Below are positions 18,561 to 30,402 of a DNA stretch of 64,000 bases, in pieces. The stretch is from positions 124,001-188,000 of the forward strand of contig NZ_WUCC01000007.1 in NCBI RefSeq assembly GCF_009807095.1. The letters are read 5' to 3'. Each line of letters opens with the position of its first letter. The first letter of the stretch is position 1. Source of the stretch: Rathayibacter sp. VKM Ac-2754 (GTDB taxonomy: Bacteria > Actinomycetota > Actinomycetes > Actinomycetales > Microbacteriaceae). Position numbers and translations under genes: made by a program. Under the pieces are notes generated by a model. It ran no database searches and was not told where the DNA came from. It worked only from the letters and a program-made list of their open reading frames with translations.

Positions 18561-19217
18561 ATGGCGCTCACTCCCGAAGATGTTGTCAATAAGCGGTTCC
18601 AGCCGACCAAGTTCCGCGAGGGATACGACCAGGACGAGGTCGACGACTTCCTCGACGAGGTCGTCGTCGAGCTGCGTCGCCTGAACCAGGAGAACGAGGA
18701 GCTGCGCCAGCGCCTCTCCGCCGGCGACTCCCGCCTCTCCGACCTCCAGCGCGACGGCGGAGCAGCCGCAGCGCCGGCCCCGGTCGTCGACGAGGCTCCC
18801 GCACCGGAGCCCGAGCCGGAGCCCGAGCCCGAGCCGGCTCCCGCCCCGGTCGTCGCCCCCGTCGCCTCGCAGGCGGCGCCGGTCGACGAGGCCGAGAGCT
18901 CCAGCGGACTGCTTCAGCTCGCGCGTCGTCTCCACGAGGAGCACGTCCGCGAGGGCGCCGAGAAGCGCGACGCCCTGGTCGCCGAGGGGCGCGCCACGGC
19001 GGCCCGCCTCGTCGCCGAGGCCGAGGCCAAGCAGCGCGCCCAGATCGCGAAGCTCGACGAGGAGCGCGCCGCGGTCGAGGAGCGCATCGACGGTCTCCGC
19101 ACCTTCGAGCGCGAGTACCGCCAGAAGCTGAAGAGCTACATCGAGGGCCAGCTCCGCGACCTCGACACCCAGCCGGTGTCGGCCGAGGCGTCCTCCTTCC
19201 CCGGTTTTGGGGCGTAG
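18561..19217 (+). CDS. divIVA: Polar growth / septum scaffold DivIVA (Wag31)
   Basis: DivIVA recognises curved membrane at poles and septa and organises polar wall growth in actinobacteria. The 218-residue protein has the N-terminal membrane-binding DivIVA domain (TPEDVVNKRFQPTKFREGY through DDFLDEVVVELRRL). A Pro-Glu repeat linker (PEPEPEPEPEPAPAP) follows, and then a long coiled coil rich in Glu, Arg and Ala from about residue 115. The ATG has GGTGGAAAGCC upstream. Its last 11 nt overlap the lspA start. Confidence 0.97.
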   Translation: MALTPEDVVNKRFQPTKFREGYDQDEVDDFLDEVVVELRRLNQENEELRQRLSAGDSRLSDLQRDGGAAAAPAPVVDEAPAPEPEPEPEPEPAPAPVVAPVASQAAPVDEAESSSGLLQLARRLHEEHVREGAEKRDALVAEGRATAARLVAEAEAKQRAQIAKLDEERAAVEERIDGLRTFEREYRQKLKSYIEGQLRDLDTQPVSAEASSFPGFGA

Positions 19218-19818
19218 CACCACCGCAGCGAACGTCAGGCCGAGGGTGCTGGTCACCCTCGGCCTCGTTGCGCTCGCGGTCTTCGCGATCGACCAGACCG
19301 CGAAGCACCTGGTCACGACCACCCTCGCCCTCGGCGAGGACGTCCACATCCTGGGCGACGTCCTGATCTTCCAGTACGTGAAGAACCCCGGGGCCGCGTT
19401 CTCGCTCGCCAGCGGCTCGACCTGGATCTTCTCGATCATCGCCGCGTGCGTGGTCGTGGCCCTCGTCTGGTTCGCGCGGCGCATCCGCTCGACCGCCTGG
19501 GCGGTCTTCTTCGGGCTGCTGCTCGGCGGCACGCTCGGCAACCTCTTCGACCGGCTCTTCCGCGAGCCCTCGTTCGGCCTCGGGCACGTCGTCGACTTCG
19601 TCTACACGCCGTGGCTCCTCCCCGCGATCTACAACGTCGCCGACATCGCGATCTGCTCGGCGATGGCGATCTTCGTCGTCCTGAGCCTGCGCGGCATCGG
19701 CCTCGACGGCACGCGGGCGACCCGCGACGCCGTGGCCTCCGCTCCCGATGACGACCCCGCAGAGCCGACCGGGCAGGAGGACCCCGCCCGCGAGTCCGAT
19801 CCCCGCGGCAGCGCCTGA
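19207..19818 (+). CDS. lspA: Lipoprotein signal peptidase LspA
   Basis: This membrane aspartic peptidase cleaves signal peptides of diacylated lipoproteins. The 203-residue protein has four hydrophobic segments. Conserved blocks are [24 protein letters not shown] with catalytic Asp115, and YNVADIAI with catalytic Asp146. An acidic, Pro-rich C-terminal tail is extra. The TTG start at 19207 overlaps divIVA by 11 nt; a GTG at 19246 is an alternative that still leaves the first helix intact. The stop overlaps the rluD ATG by 1 nt. Confidence 0.95.
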   Translation: MGRSTTAANVRPRVLVTLGLVALAVFAIDQTAKHLVTTTLALGEDVHILGDVLIFQYVKNPGAAFSLASGSTWIFSIIAACVVVALVWFARRIRSTAWAVFFGLLLGGTLGNLFDRLFREPSFGLGHVVDFVYTPWLLPAIYNVADIAICSAMAIFVVLSLRGIGLDGTRATRDAVASAPDDDPAEPTGQEDPARESDPRGSA

Positions 19819-20741
19819 TGGTCCAGTCCCGCTCGCTGCCCGTCCCCGACGGGCTCGAGGGCCTGCGCGCGGACGCCGCCGTCGCCAAGCTGCTCGGCTT
19901 CTCGCGGACCTTCGCCGCCGAGGTCGCCGAGGCCGGGGGAGTCACCGCCGACGGGCGCGTCCTCGACAAGAGCGACCGCGTCTCGGCCGGCTCGTGGCTG
20001 AACGTCGAGTGGTCTCCGCGGGAGGAGCCGCGGATCATCCCGATCGCGGTGCCCGATCTGACGGTCGTGCACGACGACGACGACATCGTCGTCATCGACA
20101 AGCCGGTCGGAGTCGCGGCGCACCCCGCCGTCGGCTGGGAGGGCCCGACCGTCCTCGGCGCCCTCGCCGCGGCCGGCTTCACGATCGCCACGTCCGGCGC
20201 CGCCGAGCGCGCGGGCATCGTGCACCGCCTCGACGCCGGGACGAGCGGGCTGATGGTCGTCGCCAAGTCGGAGCGGGCCTACACGCACCTGAAGCGCGCC
20301 TTCCACGACCGGACGGTCGAGAAGGTCTACCACGCGGTCGTGCAGGGGCACCCCGATCCGCTCGCGGGGACCATCGACGCCCCGCTCGGCCGGCACCCCT
20401 CCTCCGACTGGAAGTTCGCGGTGCGCGCCGACGGAAAGCCCTCGGTGACCCACTACGAGACGATCGAGGCGTTCCCCTTCGCCTCCCTGCTCGAGATCCA
20501 CCTCGAGACCGGGCGCACCCACCAGATCCGCGTGCACATGGCGGCGCAGCGCCACCCGTGCGTCGGCGACGCGATGTACGGCGCCGACCCGACGCTCTCG
20601 AAGCGCCTCGGCCTCACGCGGCAGTGGCTCGACGCCGTCCGGCTCGGCTTCACGCACCCCGGATCGGGGGAGTGGGTGCAGTTCGAGGCGTCCTACCCCG
20701 ACGACCTCGTCCACGCTCTCGAGGTCCTGCGCGGCGAGTGA
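19818..20741 (+). CDS. RluD-type 23S rRNA pseudouridine synthase
   Basis: This 307-residue RluA-family pseudouridine synthase has an N-terminal S4-like RNA-binding domain (about residues 1-70) and a catalytic domain with [15 protein letters not shown], where Asp139 is the catalytic residue. [10 protein letters not shown] and [10 protein letters not shown] are also conserved. RluD enzymes modify helix 69 of 23S rRNA; the exact target here cannot be read from sequence. The lspA-rluD pairing with overlapping stop and start is common in Gram-positive bacteria. Confidence 0.93.
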   Translation: MVQSRSLPVPDGLEGLRADAAVAKLLGFSRTFAAEVAEAGGVTADGRVLDKSDRVSAGSWLNVEWSPREEPRIIPIAVPDLTVVHDDDDIVVIDKPVGVAAHPAVGWEGPTVLGALAAAGFTIATSGAAERAGIVHRLDAGTSGLMVVAKSERAYTHLKRAFHDRTVEKVYHAVVQGHPDPLAGTIDAPLGRHPSSDWKFAVRADGKPSVTHYETIEAFPFASLLEIHLETGRTHQIRVHMAAQRHPCVGDAMYGADPTLSKRLGLTRQWLDAVRLGFTHPGSGEWVQFEASYPDDLVHALEVLRGE

Positions 20742-20807
20742 CGCGCCCGTCGATCGGGCGAGCGGAGTGAATCCCGCGCACCCGGCCGATGCCTCCGCCG
20801 GCGCGGT

Positions 20808-20813
20808 TAGACT
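20808..20813 (+). promoter_or_regulatory. Putative dnaE -10 element
   Basis: TAGACT at 20808-20813, in the 143-nt gap after rluD, fits an actinobacterial -10. It predicts a leader of about 65 nt before the TTG start of dnaE. Confidence 0.55.
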
Positions 20814-20884
20814 TTCTGCCGCCCCGGTCGCGACCCTCCCCAGGTCCCCGGTCCCCCCGCCCGCAGTCCGTCGGAGGCGCATCC

Positions 20885-24397
<3,513 letters not shown>

Positions 24398-24405
24398 GTT
24401 GGATT

Positions 24406-24430
24406 CGAAGCCGGTCCCTGCCCGGCTTCG
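24406..24430 (+). terminator. GC-rich hairpin after dnaE
   Basis: CGAAGCCGG (24406-24414) pairs perfectly with CCGGCTTCG (24422-24430) across a 7-nt loop, 9 nt after the dnaE stop. There is no T tract, so it would be a non-canonical terminator or an mRNA 3'-end stabiliser. Confidence 0.6.
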
Positions 24431-24772
24431 CGCGGTCGGCTCTTCGAGGTGGTCGCGCGGGTGGAGCGGGGGGCGAACGGCTGGGCCGATTCGCTGGGAC
24501 GCGAATCAGCCGTTCGCCTCGCAGGTGGTCGCCGTCGGCTGCTGGTGGGGGGCGTCCGGCTGCGCCGAGACGGGGGAGGGCCGGCTGCGCCGAGACGGGG
24601 GTCGGGCGTCCGCGGCATGCTGGTCGAGTAGCCCCGCAGGGGCGTATCGAGACCCACCAGCTTCAGCAGGATGGGTGCTCGCAGCGAACCTTCTGGACGG
24701 GCCAGCGGGGGCGGATCGGAGCCCGCCTCCGCCAGGGCCGGCGCAGGGCCGGAGGGGGTGGGGGCGGGCCGG

Positions 24773-24778
24773 TAGACT
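24773..24778 (+). promoter_or_regulatory. -10 element of hisD (leaderless or near-leaderless)
   Basis: TAGACT ends 9 nt before the hisD ATG, leaving room for a leader of only a few nucleotides. No Shine-Dalgarno sequence is present. Confidence 0.6.
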
Positions 24779-24787
24779 GGGGCGGCC

Positions 24788-26092
24788 ATGATCCAGACTC
24801 TCGACCTCCGGGGCCGTCGTCCGTCCGCGACCGAACTGCTCGCGCTCGTGCCCCGCAATCCGGGCACCAGCGCGAACGTGGGGCCGGTGGTCGCCGAGCT
24901 GATCGCCGACGTCCGGGCCCGCGGCGCCGAGGCGCTGCTCGAGCAGGCCGAACGGCTCGACGGGGTGCGCCCTCCCCACCTGCGGGTGCCGGCCGTGCAG
25001 ATCGCCGACGCGGTCCGCGAGCTCGATCCGGCCGTCCGCCGTGCCCTCGAGGAGGCGATCGACCGGGTCCGCCGGGCGAGCGCCGCGCAGATCCCGCCCG
25101 CCCGCACCACCCGCCTCGACGACGGAGCGACCGTCACCCAGCGCTGGCAGCCGGTCTCACGCGCCGGGCTGTACGTGCCCGGCGGCAAGGCCGTCTACCC
25201 CTCGAGCGTCGTCATGAACGCCGTCCCCGCGCAGGCGGCCGGAGTCGCCTCCATCGCGATCACCTCGCCTCCGCAGAAGGCCTTCGGCGGAGCCGTGCAC
25301 CCCACGATCCTCGCGGCCGCAGGGCTCCTCGGCATCGACGAGGTCTACGCCGCCGGGGGAGCGGGCGCCGTCGCCGCCCTCGCCTACGGCGTCGACTCGA
25401 TCGGCCTCGAGCCGGTCAGCATCGTCACCGGCCCCGGCAACATCTGGGTGACCACCGCCAAGCGCCAGGTCCTCGGACAGGTCGGCATCGACTCCGAAGC
25501 CGGACCCACCGAGATCCTCGTGATCGCCGACTCGAGCGCCGACGCGCGACTGGTCGCCGCCGATCTGATCAGCCAGGCCGAGCACGACGAGTCGGCCTCG
25601 GCGGTCCTCGTCACCGACGACATCGGCCTCGTCCGTGCGGTCGAGCGCGAGCTCGCGGCGATGGCGCCCCTGACCCACCACTCCGAGCGCGTCGCGATCG
25701 CCCTCGGCGGCCCCCAGTCGGCGCTCGTGATCGTCGACGACCTCGAGATCGCGTGCGCCTTCAGCGACGCATACGGCCCCGAGCACCTCGAGCTGCACAC
25801 CGTCGACCCGGAGGCGACCGCCGAGCGGATCCACGACGCCGGGGCGATCTTCCTCGGCCCGACCTCACCCGTCAGCCTCGGCGACTACCTCGCCGGCTCG
25901 AACCACGTGCTGCCGACCCTCGGTCAGGCGCGCTTCTCCTCCGGGCTCGGCGCGTACACCTTCCTGCGCCCGCAGCAGCTGATCTCCTACGACCGGTCCG
26001 CCCTCGAGCGGGTCGCCCCGCACATCCGCGCGCTCAGCGACGCCGAGGCGCTGCCCGCGCACGGCGACGCGGTCGACGCCCGCTTCGCCTGA
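24788..26092 (+). CDS. hisD: Histidinol dehydrogenase HisD
   Basis: HisD performs the last two oxidations of histidine biosynthesis, from L-histidinol to L-histidine, with zinc and NAD. The 434-residue protein has [42 protein letters not shown] and SQAEHDESA, where His266 is the expected catalytic base. No other his gene is adjacent; the next gene is nrdR. Transcription probably starts almost at the ATG. Confidence 0.97.
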   Translation: MIQTLDLRGRRPSATELLALVPRNPGTSANVGPVVAELIADVRARGAEALLEQAERLDGVRPPHLRVPAVQIADAVRELDPAVRRALEEAIDRVRRASAAQIPPARTTRLDDGATVTQRWQPVSRAGLYVPGGKAVYPSSVVMNAVPAQAAGVASIAITSPPQKAFGGAVHPTILAAAGLLGIDEVYAAGGAGAVAALAYGVDSIGLEPVSIVTGPGNIWVTTAKRQVLGQVGIDSEAGPTEILVIADSSADARLVAADLISQAEHDESASAVLVTDDIGLVRAVERELAAMAPLTHHSERVAIALGGPQSALVIVDDLEIACAFSDAYGPEHLELHTVDPEATAERIHDAGAIFLGPTSPVSLGDYLAGSNHVLPTLGQARFSSGLGAYTFLRPQQLISYDRSALERVAPHIRALSDAEALPAHGDAVDARFA

Positions 26093-26108
26093 TCTCGGGA
26101 GGCATCCG

Positions 26109-26585
26109 ATGTTCTGCCCCTTCTGCCGCCACCCCGACTCGCGCGTCATCGACTCGCGCACCAGCGACGACGGCCTCTCGATCCGGAGGCGTCGGCAGTG
26201 CCCCGCCTGCGGGCGGCGCTTCTCGACGACCGAGACCGCGAGCCTCGTCGTGATCAAGCGCAGCGGAGTCGTCGAGCCGTTCAGCCGCGAGAAGATCGTG
26301 AGCGGCGTGCGCAAGGCCTGCCAGGGACGCCCCGTCACCGACTCGGATCTCGCGGTGCTCGCCCAGCGCGTCGAGGAGAACATCCGCTCGACGGGCGCCT
26401 CGCAGATCGATGCGAACGACATCGGGCTCGCGATCCTCGCTCCGCTGCGCGAGCTCGACGAGGTCGCCTACCTCCGCTTCGCGAGCGTCTACCAGGCGTT
26501 CGACTCGCTGGACGACTTCGAGTCGGCCATCCTGCTGCTGCGCGCCGAGCGCGCGGGCGCCGCGCAGAGCGCCGACGAGGTCTGA
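26109..26585 (+). CDS. nrdR: Transcriptional repressor NrdR
   Basis: NrdR represses ribonucleotide reductase genes according to ATP/dATP levels. This 158-residue protein has an N-terminal zinc ribbon with Cys3, Cys6, Cys31 and Cys34 and an ATP-cone domain beginning [17 protein letters not shown]. Its length is standard. It sits 16 nt after hisD, with GGGAGGC as ribosome-binding site, and is likely co-transcribed with it. Its NrdR boxes would lie before nrd genes outside this window. Confidence 0.97.
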   Translation: MFCPFCRHPDSRVIDSRTSDDGLSIRRRRQCPACGRRFSTTETASLVVIKRSGVVEPFSREKIVSGVRKACQGRPVTDSDLAVLAQRVEENIRSTGASQIDANDIGLAILAPLRELDEVAYLRFASVYQAFDSLDDFESAILLLRAERAGAAQSADEV

Positions 26586-26590
26586 GCGCC

Positions 26591-27616
26591 GTGTACCCGC
26601 TGCTGTTCTCGACTCTCCTGCGCAGGATCGATCCCGAGCGCGCTCACCATCTCGCGTTGCCGGTGATCCGCGCGCTCGGCGTCGTCGCTCCGCTCGTGCG
26701 CCGCTTCACGGTTCCCCGTGCCGATCTGTCGGTCGAGGCGCTCGGGCTGCGCTTCGAGACGCCGTTCGGAGTCGCGGCGGGCTTCGACAAGGACGCGACC
26801 GCCGTTCTCGGTCTCGGCGCCCTCGGCTTCGGGCACGTCGAGGTCGGCACCCTCACCGCTCAGCCGCAGCCCGGCAACGACCGGCCCCGGCTCTTCCGCC
26901 TGATCGCCGACCGCGCCGTCGTCAACCGGATGGGATTCAACAACCACGGGGCGCGTGCGGCCGCGGGGCGCCTCGCGCGCCTCCGCACTGCACGCCGTCG
27001 TCCGGTGATCGGCGTGAACATCGGCAAGAGCCGGGTGGTCTCCGTCGACGACGCCGTCGAGGACTACCTCGTCAGCGCGCGGATGCTCGCCCCCCTCGCC
27101 GACTACCTCGTCGTCAACGTGAGCTCGCCCAACACCCCGGGGCTCCGGGGCTTGCAGGAGATCGACCGGCTCGAGCCCCTGCTCGCGGCGGTGAAGGACG
27201 CGGCCGACGCGACTCCGCTGCTCGTGAAGATCGCCCCCGACCTCTCCGACGACGAGGTCGCCCGGGTCGCCGAGCTCGCCGTGCGCCTCGGCCTCGACGG
27301 CATCATCGCCACCAACACGACGCTCTCCCGGGAGGGCCTGCAGACGGACCGCGCCGTCGTCGAGGGTGCCGGAGCCGGCGGACTCTCGGGCGCTCCGCTC
27401 GCCGCCCGGTCCCTGGAGGTCCTGCGCCTCATCCGCGCCGTCGTCCCCGCCTCGTTCTGCGTGATCTCGGTCGGCGGAGTCGAGACCGCGGACGACGTCC
27501 GCGCCCGCCTCGACGCCGGCGCCACCCTCGTCCAGGGCTACACCGCGTTCATCTACCTCGGCCCCCTCTGGGCCAGATCCATCAACCGGGGGCTCCGCGA
27601 GCTCCGCTCGCACTGA
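26591..27616 (+). CDS. pyrD: Quinone-dependent dihydroorotate dehydrogenase PyrD
   Basis: This class 2 enzyme oxidises dihydroorotate to orotate in pyrimidine synthesis and passes electrons to the quinone pool. The 341-residue protein has the N-terminal membrane-associating segment YPLLFSTLLRRIDPERAHHLAL that distinguishes class 2, then the FMN barrel with VAAGFDKDA, VNRMGFNNHGA and VNVSSPNTPGLRGLQ, which carries the catalytic Ser. The C-terminal SVGGVETADD and YTAFIYLGP are typical. The GTG start is 5 nt after the nrdR stop. Confidence 0.96.
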   Translation: MYPLLFSTLLRRIDPERAHHLALPVIRALGVVAPLVRRFTVPRADLSVEALGLRFETPFGVAAGFDKDATAVLGLGALGFGHVEVGTLTAQPQPGNDRPRLFRLIADRAVVNRMGFNNHGARAAAGRLARLRTARRRPVIGVNIGKSRVVSVDDAVEDYLVSARMLAPLADYLVVNVSSPNTPGLRGLQEIDRLEPLLAAVKDAADATPLLVKIAPDLSDDEVARVAELAVRLGLDGIIATNTTLSREGLQTDRAVVEGAGAGGLSGAPLAARSLEVLRLIRAVVPASFCVISVGGVETADDVRARLDAGATLVQGYTAFIYLGPLWARSINRGLRELRSH

Positions 27617-27634
27617 GCCCGCGGAGCTGTCCAC

Positions 27635-27679
27635 TGAGCCCGGCGAGGACGGGCTCAGGCTGAGCGCTTCGCGCTCAGC
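27635..27679. terminator. Two hairpins between convergent pyrD and DUF3043 genes
   Basis: TGAGCCCG/CGGGCTCA (27635-27642 and 27650-27657) is followed by GCTGAGCGC/GCGCTCAGC (27659-27667 and 27671-27679), the latter with a 3-nt loop. The second overlaps the stop of the minus-strand gene. Both are perfect and lie between convergent genes, so a bidirectional transcription stop is likely, though no T run is present. Confidence 0.65.
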
Positions 27680-28244
27680 TCGGGTACGCGCGGCGCTTGA
27701 CCTGGGGCTTGGGGAGGCGCATCACGCGGAGCTGGAGGGCGCGCATCGCGGCGTACCAGCGGATGCCCTTCTCGACCTTGTCGGCTCCGTAGCGCTCGGC
27801 CAGCTTCCTGCGCAGGCGGAGGCCGAGCAGGATGCAGTCGATGACGGCGAGGAGGAAGAACAGCCAGAGGATGATGAGCGTCGCGTACTGCAGCTCGGGC
27901 TGCGGGAAGAAGCTCAGCAGCAGCACGACGACCATCACCGGGATGAGGAACTCGCCGAGGCTGAAGCGCGCGTCGACCCAGTCGCGCACGAACTTGCGCT
28001 GCGGGCCCTTGTCGCGCAGCGGCAGGTAGCGCTGATCGCCGGCGGCCATGCCGACCCGGGCCTGCTCGCGCTGGAGCGCAGCCTTCTCGCGCGCGTCGCG
28101 GGCGGCCTGCTTGCGGTCGGTGACGACGAGGGGGCGCTTGCGGGCCAGCTCCTGCTCGCGCCGCGTGGGCGTCGGCCGCCCCTTGCCGGACGCCGAGGGG
28201 GTGGCGTCGTCGGGGGTGTCGGTTGCGATCGGGGGCTTGGCCAC
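27675..28244 (-). CDS. DUF3043 family membrane protein
   Basis: This 189-residue protein has a charged cytoplasmic N-terminus (RREQELARKRPLVVTDRKQAAR), the conserved GDQRYLPLRDKGPQRKFVRDWVDAR block of DUF3043, two membrane helices at about residues 99-115 and 121-139, and a basic tail. The family is restricted to actinobacteria and has no assigned function. The GTG start at 28244 has AAGGA upstream. Its promoter overlaps that of the divergent M20 peptidase gene. Confidence 0.88.
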   Translation of the reverse strand: MAKPPIATDTPDDATPSASGKGRPTPTRREQELARKRPLVVTDRKQAARDAREKAALQREQARVGMAAGDQRYLPLRDKGPQRKFVRDWVDARFSLGEFLIPVMVVVLLLSFFPQPELQYATLIILWLFFLLAVIDCILLGLRLRRKLAERYGADKVEKGIRWYAAMRALQLRVMRLPKPQVKRRAYPS

Positions 28245-28275
28245 GGGGAACGTCCTTGGAATCGAGGGAGTTTCC

Positions 28276-28284
28276 TAAGATTAC
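28276..28284. promoter_or_regulatory. Overlapping divergent -10 elements
   Basis: TAAGAT (plus, 28276-28281) serves the M20 peptidase gene and ends 7 nt before its ATG. TAATCT (minus, 28284 to 28279) would serve the DUF3043 gene with a leader of about 28 nt. The two hexamers share three bases, so the genes probably compete for RNA polymerase. Confidence 0.55.
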
Positions 28285-28288
28285 CTCC

Positions 28289-29707
28289 ATGCCTCTCGAC
28301 GCTCCGACTCCGCCGTCCACTCTCTCTGCCGATGAGGAGGCGGTGCTCGCCGCCGTCCGCGACGACCTGCCCCGCTCCCTCGGCGAGCTCGGTCGGCTCG
28401 TGCGCATCCCGTCGGTCTCGTGGGACGGCTTCGACGCGACCCGGGTGGCCGCCAGCGCCGATGCCATCTCGGAGCTGGCGCGGGAGACCGGGGCGTTCGA
28501 GGAGGTCTCGATCCGCCGGTCGACCATCGGCGACTCCGGAGTCCTCGGTCAGCCGGCGGTGCTCGCGACGCGGGCCGCGCGGAACGGCGCGCCCACTGTC
28601 CTGCTCTACGCGCACCACGACGTGCAGCCGCAGGGCGCCGAGTCCTCGTGGGACACGCCTCCGTTCGAGCCGACCGTGCGCGGGGACCGTCTCTACGGCC
28701 GGGGCGCCGCCGACGACAAGGCGGGAGTCGTCTCGCACCTCGCCGCGGTCAGGGCACTCCGCGAGGTCGCGGGCGACGACCACGATCTGGGCCTCGTCCT
28801 CTTCATCGAGGGGGAGGAGGAGTTCGGCTCGCGGTCGTTCCCCACGTTCCTCCGCGAGCACCACGACGCGCTGCGCGCCGATGTGATCGTCGTCGCCGAC
28901 AGCGACAACTGGGACATCGACACTCCCTCTCTCACCGTGGGCCTGCGCGGCAACGTCACATTCACGCTCACCGTCCGCACCCTCGACCACGCGTCGCACT
29001 CCGGGATGCTCGGCGGCGCCGTCCCCGACGCGATGCTCGCCACGCTCCGCCTGCTGTCGACGCTCTGGACCGAGTCCGGCGCCGTCGCGGTCGACGGCCT
29101 CGAGGAGCACTACGGGGTCGTGCCAGAGGTCGCCGAGGCCGAGTTCCGCCGGGACGCAGGCGTTCTCGACGGCGTCTCCCTGATCGGGGAGGGGCCGATC
29201 CTCTCGCGGGTCTGGTCGAAGCCGTCGATCACGGTGACAGGCATCGACGCCCCGAGCGTCGTCGACGCCTCGAACACGCTCAGCCCCGCGATCACGGTCA
29301 AGATCAGCGCGCGGATCGCTCCCGGTCAGGCCGCCCGCGAGGGCTTCGAGGCGGTGGAGCGGCACCTGCGCGCCCACGCCCCGTTCGGCGCGCACCTCGA
29401 GATCGACGACGTCGACACGGGGGAGCCGTTCCTCGTCGACACCTCCGGCTGGGCCGTCGGCCTGGTGAAGGACGCCATGGCCGATGCCTGGGGCCGCGCC
29501 GCGCTCGAGACCAGCGCGGGAGGCAGCATCCCGTTCATCGCCGATCTCGTCCGCGAGTTCCCGGCCGCGCAGATCCTGGTGACGGGAGTCGAGGACCCCG
29601 ACTCCCGGGCGCACAGCCCGAACGAGTCGCTGCACCTCGGCGTCTTCAAGCGTGCGGCTCAGACGGAGGCGCTCTTCCTGCTCCGGGCGGCCGCGCACCG
29701 CGACTGA
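28289..29707 (+). CDS. M20 family metallopeptidase (dipeptidase)
   Basis: This 472-residue zinc peptidase resembles the M20 dipeptidases of the ArgE/DapE/carnosinase group. Metal-binding residues are visible in YAHHDVQPQG (His109, Asp111), GRGAADDKAG, and IEGEEEFGSRSF with the catalytic Glu; HASHSGMLGG belongs to the lid domain. The substrate cannot be read from sequence; members usually cleave dipeptides. The ATG at 28289 directly follows its -10 by 7 nt without a Shine-Dalgarno sequence, so the mRNA is probably leaderless. Confidence 0.93.
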   Translation: MPLDAPTPPSTLSADEEAVLAAVRDDLPRSLGELGRLVRIPSVSWDGFDATRVAASADAISELARETGAFEEVSIRRSTIGDSGVLGQPAVLATRAARNGAPTVLLYAHHDVQPQGAESSWDTPPFEPTVRGDRLYGRGAADDKAGVVSHLAAVRALREVAGDDHDLGLVLFIEGEEEFGSRSFPTFLREHHDALRADVIVVADSDNWDIDTPSLTVGLRGNVTFTLTVRTLDHASHSGMLGGAVPDAMLATLRLLSTLWTESGAVAVDGLEEHYGVVPEVAEAEFRRDAGVLDGVSLIGEGPILSRVWSKPSITVTGIDAPSVVDASNTLSPAITVKISARIAPGQAAREGFEAVERHLRAHAPFGAHLEIDDVDTGEPFLVDTSGWAVGLVKDAMADAWGRAALETSAGGSIPFIADLVREFPAAQILVTGVEDPDSRAHSPNESLHLGVFKRAAQTEALFLLRAAAHRD

Positions 29708-29708
29708 G

Positions 29709-29727
29709 CGGTCGCCTCTCGCGACCG
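29709..29727 (+). terminator. Hairpin after the M20 peptidase gene
   Basis: CGGTCGC (29709-29715) pairs with GCGACCG (29721-29727) across a 5-nt loop, 1 nt after the stop. No T run follows. Confidence 0.5.
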
Positions 29728-29825
29728 ACGGGGCCGGATCCGGAATACCCTGCTCCGCCTCCAGGTTGCTCTCGTAGAATCGGAGTCTCACGGCGTCCGA
29801 TCCCGCCCGTTCCCCGAGGAGTGAC

Positions 29826-30203
29826 ATGTCCGACACGACACTGACCGCCGCAGCCGACACGACCACCGCGACCAGCGCGCACGGCGTCTCGATGACCCCG
29901 ACGGCCGCCGCCAAGGTCAAGAGCCTCCTGCAGCAGGAGGGCCGCGACGACCTGCGTCTGCGCGTCGCCGTCCAGCCCGGCGGCTGCTCGGGCCTGATCT
30001 ACCAGCTCTACTTCGACGAGCGCACGCTCGACGCCGACGCGGTGGTCGAGTTCGAGGGCGTCGGCCTCGTGGTCGACAAGATGAGCGTCCCCTACCTCGA
30101 CGGCGCCTCGATCGACTTCGAGGACACCATCCAGAAGCAGGGCTTCACGATCGACAACCCCAACGCGCAGGGCAGCTGCGCCTGCGGAGACAGCTTCCAC
30201 TAG
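29826..30203 (+). CDS. A-type iron-sulfur carrier (HesB/IscA/ErpA family)
   Basis: This 125-residue protein has an extended N-terminus of about 20 residues followed by the A-type carrier fold. The three cluster-binding cysteines are Cys54 (GGCSG), Cys118 and Cys120 (CAC). Such proteins pass Fe-S clusters to apo-proteins. The next gene group includes the Rieske protein QcrA, a plausible client, but there is no direct link. A -10-like TAGAAT at 29775-29780 predicts a leader of about 40 nt. Confidence 0.94.
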   Translation: MSDTTLTAAADTTTATSAHGVSMTPTAAAKVKSLLQQEGRDDLRLRVAVQPGGCSGLIYQLYFDERTLDADAVVEFEGVGLVVDKMSVPYLDGASIDFEDTIQKQGFTIDNPNAQGSCACGDSFH

Positions 30204-30225
30204 GAGCAGCGCACCGCACCGATCC

Positions 30226-30263
30226 GGCGCCCGACAGTCCCTCCCGAGGGGCCGTCGGGCGCC
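30226..30263 (+). terminator. Hairpin after the Fe-S carrier gene
   Basis: GGCGCCCGAC (30226-30235) pairs with GTCGGGCGCC (30254-30263), and an inner CCCT/AGGG extends the stem. It lies 22 nt after the stop and is very GC-rich, without a clean T tract. Confidence 0.65.
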
Positions 30264-30354
30264 GTTCGTCGTCCTTGGCACCGAGCGGCCCGGGCGTCAA
30301 GAGCGGGGTCGTTGCATCGGGGTCCGGACACGGCGAGGTAGGCTAGCGACGGTC

Positions 30355-30360
30355 TAATAC
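30355..30360 (+). promoter_or_regulatory. Putative -10 of the ctaC-ctaD-ctaF operon
   Basis: TAATAC in an AT-rich patch, about 42 nt before the ctaC GTG. No convincing -35 is visible, and CCGAAAGG serves as ribosome-binding site. Confidence 0.4.
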
Positions 30361-30402
30361 AGTTTCGTGTGAACTGGTCCCCAGTCTTCCGAAAGGTCAC
30401 CG

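Larger units (their letters stand above)
24398..24787. repeat. Repeat-rich intergenic region between dnaE and hisD
   Basis: No gene is apparent in these 390 bp. After the dnaE hairpin there is a larger palindrome (24472-24518), in which GGCGAACGGCT and AGCCGTTCGCC enclose GATTCGC and GCGAATC with a 5-nt bulge. A 21-bp direct repeat starting CCGGCTGCGCC follows (24556-24576 and 24581-24601). A copy of the dispersed palindromic element GCTGGTCGAGTAGCC...GGCGTATCGAGACC...ACCAGC lies at about 24619-24662. The last 20 bp hold the hisD promoter. The same dispersed element recurs at 44764-45085. Confidence 0.75.

Noticed and set aside
24472-24518. Replication origin or dif-like site
   Set aside because: The palindrome is GC-rich, lacks DnaA boxes or a dif core, and is better seen as a repeat or hairpin.
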